This document shows positions 40,999 through 54,874 of a stretch of DNA of 64,000 bases, piece by piece. The notes beneath the pieces were generated by a model, which saw only the letters and a program-made list of their open reading frames with translations, was not told the origin of the DNA and searched no databases. This stretch comes from Oscheius tipulae. Its lineage: Eukaryota; Nematoda; Chromadorea; Rhabditida; Rhabditidae. The stretch is from positions 806,001 to 870,000 of the forward strand of contig JASJZH010000002.1 in assembly GCA_037178975.1 (NCBI GenBank), in the 5' to 3' direction. The translations under genes and the position numbers were made by a program. The stretch's first letter is position 1. Each line of letters starts with the position of its first letter.

Positions 40999-43900
40999 TC
41001 ACTGGGATTTTGGTAAAAACTTGTTAACATTAGCAGCAAACTGAGCCGAGATAACTTTATAGGCACTCCAGGGGATCTCGATTTCCGTCAAGTACTCCTC
41101 CTGGCTGATATCTCGAATTGTTGCTCCATCGATGGAGTTCTGGCGGAGCTTCTCGGCAATTTTGGCGTCGGTGATTGAAGTTACCCAGTTGTAAACTTCG
41201 TCAACCTGAAAATGAATCTTGTTTGGTTCTTGTCCCTGGTGTCTGGAAAAAATCTCTGTCTCACTTCCCCACACCCACCGTCCATTCAGTAGGAACTCCA
41301 GGTGGTTGTGCTATCATCAGGTCCAGCTTTCCACGCCTGACAGTCTCCAAAATTTTGAGGGCGTTGCCAGGGGTAATGCCCAATTCAACCATAGCGTCGA
41401 GAGTGAGAAACTTGAAGTATCGAGCCTTCATCTCGGTTTTCTTGATCCTTTCCCAAGTCTCCTTGCTGGTCAAATTGACGATCCATTGCTCCAGCTGGTC
41501 ACCCTCCAGCTTGCCAAAGTTCGCTGGAAGAGCATCCAGCTTCTCAAAGACCTTAGCCTTCTCCAGACGCAAGTACAGATTCTTGGCCGTGACAAACTTG
41601 ACTCCAAGGTCCTGCATGTTTGTGGTGGTCAGATAGGGAAGGCAGCTTCCGTCAATCTTCTTGGCAAGAAGCTTCCTCTCATCTCCCTCGATGCAGAAGG
41701 TTTTGACAAAGCTGGCGAGGTTTTGGGCCTAGAAATTTTACTGAATCAAATTCTAGAAACCACTCACCGTCATGCTTTTCCAGTTCTGTTCGAAATCGTC
41801 TGGCAGCTCGAGAGTATCGTCTTCCGAATAGTCATCAAAGCCTTTGATCACCTTGCATTTTTCCACGATTTTCTTGGCAGCACAAAAACTAAAATATCTC
41901 TATTCTTCTATAGCGAAACGATGTCTGTCTGTTAGTACGCACGCCTCGTCGCGAGACGAAAAGTGGAGCGCCCAACATTGCTCAACGCGCTGGGGAATGA
42001 TTTTGAGCAATACGGATTCTATATCGAAAAGTCAAAAATTGTCTACTCACTCGACGCCAATATCGTGAAAGAGTTCCTTCAGCGTAAGATGGAAGATCAG
42101 TCGGGAATCGACTCCCTTGGAATGGAGAAGCTCGCACATGTCGTCCTCGATGAATCTGCCGAACCACTCATTCAGTTTTCTCCATTGTTGTTCCTTGGTT
42201 CCAGACTGGAGATGAGTTGCGGTGACGCCGTAGACATCTTCCAGGGGGTTAGGTGGTGTCCTGAAATTCGGAAATTAGTTAACATACGAAAAAGAACCGA
42301 CCCTCCACGCTCCTTCAGGTCCTTCATGTACGTGTGGATAATTTTGGTCTCCTTGAAGCTGAGACCGTAAACGTGAACCAGTTCTTCTGTGGTCAGAGAG
42401 TACAGCACGTCCATGTCAACATAGTCCAGCTGGAAGCGCTTAGCAATTTTGTCGCCGAAATTCTTTTGCATCCAGGACATAAAATCGTGGTTCTGAAAAA
42501 ATAATAATTAGAAATATATTATAAACTACTTAAATATAAACCTAAATTGTAAACTTCATCTGTCATTTACAAAACATACTTGTATAACCATAATTTATGT
42601 GGGAAACCTACCGGCCAGCATCCATGATTGATTGCATGCGTGATACAGCTCCAGGAGGCGGAATGCCCGGCTTCTTCAAGGCTCGTCAAGTTTGGTTTGA
42701 CTTCTGGATTCTTCTCGGCTACAAATATGACCTTACACGCAGATCCGTATCTGGAATTAAATTAAATTATAACAAAAATTTAGCTCACGAGAGCCCCACG
42801 AAAGTGACGAGATCTTCGACCGTACAGCTTCGCATTTCCAGCTCTCCGATCTGGTACTTCTCCAAAAGCCTGCCCGTCTTGGTATCGGTGAACTTTGAAG
42901 CCCAGTCCCGGACCTGTTGGTAGTCTTTGGGACAGTCTTCGAAGAAGACCATAGGAATCCTATGGAACTTGAGCCTAAAAAGTTTTTCTACATTAAATTT
43001 AAGCTCTATTTCGTTTTTCGTCCCAAAATTCTTATACCTGTCCTAAAAATATTATAAATATTATAGCGGTCCCATTGTAGAAAACATTATACTGTAGGAC
43101 GTCTATAATATTTTTGGAACGGCTAAACTATACCCGTCCCCCCAAAATTAAAAGTTCCCAGCCGTCTCCATTTGTCCTCAGTTTGAATCGGCGGCTCCGT
43201 AGTTACAAAAGGTTCCCAGTGGCTTCTCTGCGACTATAGCAAAGTTCTAGAGCGCACCCAAATTTGACTTGCCACCCAGTTTAGATAAGAATTGTTTCTG
43301 AAAAACACAACTTCTGGATAACATAATTTGCTCGCTTTTCTTTCGTGCTGTCGGACACCGTTGCGCTTTAGTAGTTGAGAGATTTCTTACTCATTGAGGA
43401 ATTCTCCCATGGCTTTGGTCAGCTTTTTCCACGGTCCGAAAGGAACAATGCTGCCGCTGTTCATCCGGAAAGTTTTTTTCCTCAGTGCATCCAGTCTATC
43501 TCCACCGTGCATGAGAATATATCCATCCAGACTGTACTTGGCACAGATTTCGCTCATCGAGAGATCGATTGAGTTGGTGTACATGCAGGTCTGCTCAACC
43601 TGAAAATGCATGACTTAAAATTTTTTTGGAAATTTACAGTCCAACTCTCGGGGTTGGGAGGAAGTTCAACGGGCTCCGTCTTCACGACAGGCGACTGTAC
43701 AGGCCTTGTTGGAGAAACAACACTGTGTTTGTCTTCCCTCATCCGTTTCGACTGTGGTGGGTCAACGGATTGAGCCATCCTAGGTTCTCCAGGCCGGTTT
43801 GTCTTTGGAGGAGTCTAAAAATATTATTAAAGAGTTATTGTCATTCCCCAACAAACAAAATTTGCCTTTTCGTCGGCAGAAATAGGTAATAAAACTCAAT

Positions 43901-46900
43901 AATGAGCAGCAGAAATCAGTCTAATTACTCGCTAGATATGCGACAATTACGAAATCTTGCTCACGTTTTCCACAATTGTGAGCCACTGACTTACGTTCCA
44001 AGACCGGTAACTGTCGTAACGTGAACAAAATTATAAATCCTACAATAACAAGTTGAGCCTAACATAAAGCTGGAGATCCGCGACAGCGAGTCCTACCCGT
44101 ACCATTTCGGCGCTCTAGCATATGACCTGACGTGCTTGTTTTGGCTGCTTTGGGATGCGCTACTATTCAAACAACTACGGTACTGAACAAGTTGACTGGA
44201 ATACGGAATACGAAGCAGCCAATCGAATATTGAAGAAATCATGAACTTGTCAGAATAGGTCGCCCTGAGGATACTGTAGCTAGCACAACTATGAAGTATT
44301 AAAAACCACTCGTCGCATGGGAGATCGGTCGCGCCGATAGCCCTTCTGGACACCTGCTCACCGGTTTCGTGACAAGAAACAGAACGAAAAACACACCTGC
44401 TTCGGAGTGACACTCTCCTCTTTGACAGTGACCTCCTTCTCGGCAGAGTCCTTCTTCTTAGAACCACATCCGGGCAAATCCACAATCTTGTAGGCGGATG
44501 GAGGATGGCGGAGACGACTTTTGGTGGGGACCTAATAAGTAAATTGTTCAGAACAGAGTGAGAACTCACTTGGCTTGAGCCAGCAGCACCTTCCCCCTCT
44601 TTCCTTTTGCGCGAGTGATTTTGACCCTAAAAGATCTTAGTATGCCTGGACTAAACTCTATCTCGAAACAACGACAAAAAGAGTGGGAAGGTGCTCTATA
44701 CTACGTGACAAAACCTACCGTGGTTGGAATTCGTAGCCCGGATTTCGGTATTACTTCGAATTGGGCTGAACTTGGAGGAGAGACCTTGATTTCTCCGACA
44801 GGATTGTCCAATTTCATTATTCCCAAAGAAGGTCGGTCCCTCTGTGTGTTCTCGTTGTTCTTTTTTGCCGTCATATTGGCTTTGCGGCATTCTCTCGAGC
44901 AGAACTGAGGGCTTTGGTAGTTGGGTCTCTTAAGCGACATTATAAGTTGCTAAAGAAATTCTCTCACCGTGATGAACCCTCCGCATTGGACACAATGAGT
45001 GATCTTCTCTGCGGATTTTCTCTTCTCCTGCGTCGCTCTGGCTTTTTCAGTCGGAGCGGGCTCGTAGTCGGACATCTCCTCGTCCTCTATCTCACTCTCC
45101 TCGGTACTGTCTCTCATTACAGGAGTCTCTACATCCTGTCTGCTTCTTCGAGGGGCGCGACGACGAGGAGGAGCCGGAGGAGTGTTGTCCTCTTTCTAAA
45201 ATATGGGTTAGATAACAGATTAGAAAACAGTCAGACCTGTGTTGATCTCCTCTCAGACCGCAGTCTCTTGTCGGGGATGATGACATTTCCGGCTTTCGGT
45301 CCGAAATCCATCTGCTTCAACTTTTCTGACTCTGCTATCTTTCTTCGTCGCTTCTTGACACCATTTTCTGGTGCCTTGTCAGCAACTGTCGGCCTGGGGT
45401 TATCTTTCTTCCTTCGACGATCCTATAAAATTCATAAATACCGAAAAAAAATACAAAATCACCTGTACCGGCTGAACAATCTCCTCCTTGACAACCTTTC
45501 TCGGTCGGCCAACCGGACGACCGGCATGTGCTGATGCCCTGCCCGTCCTTACTCTGTGGGCTACTTCTCTTATAGCATCTTCAACATTGTCAAATTCCCG
45601 GATTCTGGTGTCGAATGGACGATCCGCTTCCTATAATTTGTTTTCAGTTTGGAAAGGAAACAGCGCTTACCAGAATTCTGCCACCAGCAGTCAAATGCTC
45701 GATCACTCGTCCACCACTGGCTCTGTGGAATTCGTCAGATTCCTGAAATATTTTTGTTGGTAGAGATATAAAGACACTGAGACCAACAATCTAAGGACTT
45801 TCATACTTTTAGAGGTGACACAGAGATTGGGAGTAGAGAGCATCTGGAGCTGTAGCCACCCCTACTCGAATTCCCGAGATTTAGGTACAGCCGGGTCGAA
45901 ATGGCGCAGCATTCACACGCACCGGCGGTACCGTAAGACTATCCACCCCCTCAGAAGACAAAAGATCCGGTTACACGCTATGGGAACTTAAGGGAAACCA
46001 TTAACAGCAAAACCTACCCTCAAGAATAGGCTTCGATTGTATCCAGTCGTCTCGTCCTCGCTATCGGAAGTGGACGATCCCTCCTGGGAGTCGGCGTCCT
46101 GTCTGTCCAGAACTGGCATATCGGTCGGCTCTTCGGCTTCGGCCTGATTCGGTGGTGGGCTGGGAGTGGGACTGAGAGTTATCAGCTCATTTTGGGGCAG
46201 AGTCTCCCGTGTAGCTTGAACTATCTGTCGTGGTCTGGGCTGCTGCCTCTGAAACTGCGGTAGCTGGAATTGTCGTTGTTGCTGTTGGATCATCTGATGG
46301 GGGATCCTCATAGGCTTAAATAAAAGTTATCAAACACATCCAGGAAAACATACCCTCGTTGCCATGTGCACCGGATACATTCCACCGGTTTGCAAATAGG
46401 CGCTGGTACCAGGAGGGAGAGACCTGGTCTGAGCGGCAACCATAGCTGCCAATGGTCTACCATTTGGATCCGGTATGTAGGCCATGGAATTTGGAGTGAG
46501 AGCTGCAATCTGGCCGTTCGAAAGGAAAGCTATCTGAGGAGTTGGGCGACCTTGCTGCGGAAGCGCAATGACTCGTTGCATGTTGTCTGAAGAGATGCGA
46601 AATATATCGTGAATAAATTTAAAAAATACTCTGGATGTAGACTTGTCCATCTCTCGGCACAATGTTCCGCAGCTGAGCAGGGACTTGCTGCTGCTGTTGG
46701 CCGTTGTTTCCCGGTTGAACCATCTGAAGATGCTGAAATTTTTGTCTTTATCATAAGCAATAAAGTAAAAGAGAAGCTGATTGTTAAGAGATGAACTGAA
46801 GTAAGTAAGACTGTGCAGCTACTGCCCACGTGTGATGCGCAGCGGGTTCAAAAGCTGACAGAAACATGTGAAGAAGTGTGAAAATAATGAAAAGTACTTA

Positions 46901-47390
46901 TTTTTACAGCATTTAAAGCGTTCCCGCCAATTTTTGAACTCCCGGCGCACCAACTTAATTCACACATGGTAACACATTCGCTTTAAAAGTTTCTGGGATT
47001 GTACCTTTTTCTTTACTTTACGTTCACGATTTAAGCGAAATTTCGTACAAACTTAATATTTTAGGCTCAAAGGAAAATTCGTACGCAATTTGGCTTAACT
47101 GAAAGTACGCAGCATTAAAGTTTGGCACAAGCTAGAGCAACATAAATTGTGAGGATTATATTTTAGGTTATTTTAGTTAAATGTACAAAGAAGGCCAGCT
47201 CGTAGGTTAATTCCTCGCATATCACCTGCGCAAAAAAGTGCTGCTGTTGCTGGTGCTGTATCGGGTACCCATTCAAAGCATTCTGCAAGGCCGTGTGCTG
47301 AAATAGAAAAAATAGGATGTGGCTCTGATAAGCGATCTGTAGAAGAAAAAAACTGACCCTAAGGCCCTCGTTGCCGTATGGATCGTTCAT
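40999..47390 (-). CDS. Polyhomeotic/Scm-like protein: FCS zinc finger plus seven tandem SAM domains
   Basis: Twenty-one predicted exons close in phase to about 1224 residues; right to left: 47358-47390, 47226-47297, 46630-46723, 46354-46586, 46018-46314, 45671-45742, 45463-45630, 45237-45422, 44968-45195, 44719-44928, 44570-44626, 44397-44531, 43638-43814, 43391-43599, 42789-42974, 42612-42750, 42302-42492, 42051-42260, 41768-41888, 41279-41728, 40999-41205. The N terminus is Gln/Pro-rich. An AT-hook-like GRPVGRPRK lies near 305. An FCS zinc finger (about 452-485) has HCVQCGGF then FCSREC, as in Polycomb proteins. Residues 652-1220 contain seven SAM-like units, each with a W/V start and a helix-5 lysine region, for example SWTVEQTCMYTNSIDL, FMSWMQKNFGDKIAKRF, LNEWFGRFIEDDM and WTVDEVYNWVTSIT. 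SAMs polymerise PRC1 proteins; here seven are joined in one chain. No MBT repeats are seen. Confidence 0.88.
46913..46985. repeat. diverged fragment of the TTAAAGCG / CGCTTTAA element
   Basis: It starts TTTAAAGCGTTCCCGCCAATTTTTGAACT and ends ACACATTCGCTTTAA, resembling the ends and GCGGGAACG core of the element at 61957-62195. It lies in the second intron of the multi-SAM gene. Confidence 0.5.
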
Positions 47391-48495
47391 CGGCAAGGAA
47401 CGGAGACGGCTCCACAAAGGAACCTCCGCTGGCTAACTGCTCTTTGTCCTGACCGAATGCTTGTCTATAGGGGGAGAGAAAAAGATAAAGGTCGAGCTTG
47501 TTAGTGAGAGATAGATGTCATGTTATCAGTTTTCAGGGTGAAGTAAACTATTTTTGCAGTATTTCTAGGGGATGTTACCTGAGGGGGTCAACTAACGGGG
47601 TATGCGAACGTTCCAATGTGTTAAAACTCTGCTAGGAGCCTGTCTTAGTTCGTAGCAACTACCAATTCAACGATCTCCAAGAAGTTACGCAATTACGTAT
47701 TCACGTTTTTCGTGGTCAGGACGACTTTTTCTGACTTTTCAATGCTTTGCAAAGTTGTAGAGCAGAGGGGATATAATTTTGTAAATTTTGTCAGAAAAAG
47801 CTTCTTTGAACCCGAAAAACACGAATATGTAAATGCATATTTCTTATGAAAGGGGCTGGAGCTTTTACAGCAATTTTAGCGCCTCCTGACACTGCCCCAA
47901 TCCCGCCCAGTATCAGGTATTATACCAGGTATGCATTCCAATTTGTTTGTCAACTATGGTTAAGGAATTCCAATTAAAAAATAATTAAAGAGTCGCTATC
48001 GATTTATATACAGAAATGAAGGAGAGAGCACAATAGACAAGCTTATAGCGGCTTCAACTGGTCAAATTTCTAAGAGAAGCTTAAAGGATTGTCCATCTCA
48101 GGAACATTGAGAACAAAATATTGAAAATCAATTGAAGGATACTAATATTTAAACTTATTATAACTTCATATATTCAAGATTAAGCGATACGTATTAAAAT
48201 ATCTATTTTTCGAACTGAATACTGGTGATCTTCATAATTGTTCCATTCTGTTCACAGATTTTTTTATCAGTTTTGTATTCTACCCCAATAAAAATATTAG
48301 GAAGGGCAGAATTAAAACATTAAAAAATGTCATTAACCGTTCAGCGTCGCCTTGCAGCATTAACCGCGCCCTAGCGCCAATACCGTAGTAAGTCTCTGAC
48401 CGTGCTGCGTCCAGCTCTGCGTACGTTTTGAATTGTCATCAAGTCGGCTCATTTCCACCTGTTTTCATCCAAAACAACTTTAAGCGTTCTACAAG
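47391..48495. other. intergenic region between two divergent genes
   Basis: 1.1 kb between the multi-SAM gene start (minus strand) and the cdc-48 start (plus strand). It contains foldback copy B and AT-rich sequence. It is the likely shared promoter region; no specific sites are assigned. Confidence 0.5.
47684..47848. repeat. foldback element, copy B
   Basis: Same design as 1204-1378: TTACGCAATTACGTATTCACG, GACGACTTTTTCTGA and TGCAAAGTTGTAG on the left, with their imperfect complements on the right up to ATGCATATTTCTTA. It lies in the intergenic gap upstream of cdc-48. Confidence 0.82.
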
Positions 48496-52085
<3,590 letters not shown>

Positions 52086-52242
52086 GCCCGATTACTGTAA
52101 TATTTATTCTTGTGGTCTTACGTGGTCGACTATCTTCTTGTCCTGTAACCGTCTTGTTCTCTATATATTTAACCTCCCCTCTTATGGCTATTTTCCTGTA
52201 TCTCACTCGGATGCATGTAAGTATTGTCGCGGTTCATCACAC

Positions 52243-52248
52243 AATAAA
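52243..52248 (+). terminator. polyadenylation signal of cdc-48
   Basis: AATAAA about 160 nt after the cdc-48 stop codon. Confidence 0.6.
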
Positions 52249-52351
52249 AGGTTTTTTGAGAACGTTCGAGCCGAGAGAAAGACAGGCAGAGAGACAGAGA
52301 GACATAGATACTTCCAGGTCCTAGACTAACATCCCATTCCCATAATCCCAG

Positions 52352-53142
52352 GGCATCTGTGATAACGACTCCATTATTATTGGATCCAACTGTTACGGCA
52401 GGTTCGGCAACTGTTCCTACGGCTGGGCACAGACTGAGACGAGAAACAGCCACGTTGTCCAATTTGTCTCGAAGTACTACCCGAACGAGGAGCTGCTGAA
52501 AGTGGCCACGAACAAGTCGGGTGGCATCTCCGGAAGTAGGCAGCTGCCTAAGGAGCTCTTTCTTCGACGAGAAGATGAAAAAGTGCAAATGTTTTCAATG
52601 GGATTGGTCAGAGAGACAGAGACACGATCATTTTTCAGCTGATGTCCTTCCTTCGGAATTCCTAGACTTGGCTCCCTCGTGAGCAGAGAGCGCTGTTCTG
52701 CAGTTACGGTGGCGCAAATATACCTCCTTCCAGGTTCTCCTGCCTTGCTTCTCCATTAGCAGCTGGGACAACGATCAACTCGACGACGCTATCAATGAGT
52801 TCCAGAACACCGAGAACAAATACAACAACACAAACACCTACACAGCACTGGACCAAAGCGTCGAACACTGAAAACAGGCCCTCCTCCTGATCATCACTGA
52901 CGGCTGGGCATGGGCTATGCACGTTCACGTTTCGTAGATACGTAGCTGCTGAATGCAAGGAACAGCAACATCAAAATCAAGGCAGTGATCGTCGGTGCGG
53001 AATACCTGTCCATGGAGATGAATGTCGAGGATAAGAAGAAGGACATCATCTGAGTGACCAACTACGGGAGTCTTGTGAAGGATCAGGAGAAAGCCAAGAA
53101 AGTGTGCCATCATGACATTGAGCATCTTGAGGATGCCATGTA
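52352..53142 (+). pseudogene. broken vWA-domain gene
   Basis: Two blocks remain. 52352-52590 reads as a cysteine-containing segment after a CAG acceptor (ICDNDSIIIGSNCYG...). 52760-53142 resembles a von Willebrand A domain: SSWDNDQLDDAINEF, then TYTALDQSVEH, then ALLLIITDGW, then IKIKAVIVGAEYL. The second block is broken by TGA at 52869-52871, TAG near 52937, a frame change, and TGA at 53051-53053. Metal-binding DxSxS residues are not seen. The stops could in principle lie in introns, but the conserved text on both sides is contiguous, so decay is more likely. Confidence 0.55.
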
Positions 53143-54874
53143 GAGTGATCTGAAAATAAAATGAACTGCTGGTATCTTGTTCTTGTTTTCAGTGGGCTGT
53201 GTCTCTCTGCTTCTCTATCCTGAGTCTTTCTGTCTCTCTTTCTTTCTCTGTCTCTCTACCTCTTTGAACTGTTCAGGACACCTTCTGAATGAGAGGCTGT
53301 CCGGTCACTCTCCTTTCACTACCGACCAGCAAGCCTCTTTATGGAGAGAACCGGTTCCAGCAAAGAGACAGAGTTCGCCTACAGATTTCTGTTTGTCCTC
53401 CTACCTTTCGATTGATCAGCCTGTCACTTCCAGAGAAAAACATTCTCTCCACCCGGCAAGCCTAAGCCTACACGTCCTGGTCCCCCGTTACCAGTTTTGA
53501 CTCACAATCTATTCAGATGCCGCTCCATACACACACACACTCTCTCTCTCTCTCTCTCTCTCTCTCTTCAGTATCATTACCATGGCGACAGGCTTTCAAC
53601 TCTCTAATTTGCTGTTTCGGGAAACATGTAATCGGCTCGAGAGAGAGAGAGAGAGGTGCAATGAATCAATCTCTGTCTCGCTCTCGCGTTGCCGTTATCA
53701 TTTGCCATGTTCTGTGCAAACAGCCAGGGCTGCTGCCAGGCGCCCCGTCATGCTCGTTTTCGTGAAGCAGCTAGGTCCGAGCATGGTTGTATTTTCGCCT
53801 TGTTTCTTCATCAAAAGTGTTTTAAACTATAGTAGAGACATTGTGTTACTTTCCTTTGACCTACCAAAGTATTCTATCTGTTTTTTTTCAAGAAAATAAA
53901 TCTGAGAAGTCTGATCAAATTCTGTAGTCCCTAACTATTACCAGAGTCGAGAGGTTCCGAGCCGAGCTCGGTCCAGAGCCAAGTCTTGACAGTTTTCGAT
54001 ATACCCTCCCTAAATTTTAGTTGTCCCCAATGTGAAACTATAAGACTCTGATATTTTATCTCCGAACCAGTCTTGTGGTTTTATCGAGCCAAAAAGTACA
54101 ACTTGAAGTAGACTGAAATATTGAACTGCCATGACTTCGCATACCGTCTGAATGTAAAGGACTGCGAGACCCAAGTTCAAAAAAATGGCTAGAAGTTGCG
54201 AAACTTTTAATTTTCTTGTTTTTTTTTCGTTTTCCTATGTGGTTTTTTGAAACCAGCCCCTAAGAAGAGTATTTGTTCGACAAAATTAGTCGAGAATTAT
54301 GAAAATGGGCTGATTGAGTGGTGATGTCAAATTCTTGTATTTTTCAGCATTTCCTTGATCCTCTGCTTATATTAGAGATAGTTTCGATGCTGATCACGGG
54401 AAATATGCTTACAGAGTTAGAAAATGGCTCATATCAAAATTCAATGAAGAAGTGTGTAAGCTTGAAATTTCGTGGCTCGCGGCAGATTCGAAGCCGGGGC
54501 ACGCTTAAACGTCTCTGAACTGAAAAAAGACCGGGCACTTGCTTTAAACGAAGTGTTAGGCTAAAACCTCATCAGTCTGAGCTTCATAGCTCAAGTTAAA
54601 GTTTTCCAATACAATTTTAGTTCATTTCGATACTTTCGCAAGCTGTAATTTTTTTTATGAAACAGCAATTTACAGAACTAGTAGTTCCTAACTCGAACTC
54701 TTTTCTCGACTATTTAAAAAGCAAGCAAACTAGCAATTACCAAATTTTCTGCAGGATTTCAAACAAGTCCGCTAAGGGAACTCCCTGCTCCTCAGGTTAT
54801 TGCCACTTTTTTATTTCTAAACGTTTCACATGGTCCCTTGGAAATAACGTAAGTCATTTCAGCGGTGTGGATGA
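53143..54874. other. gene-free stretch with microsatellites
   Basis: Contains a (CA)n-(CT)n microsatellite at 53529-53568 and a (GA)n tract near 53638-53656; the rest is AT-rich. No exon recognised. Confidence 0.5.
53529..53568. repeat. (CA)n(CT)n microsatellite
   Basis: Uninterrupted AC dinucleotides pass directly into about fourteen CT dinucleotides. Confidence 0.98.
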
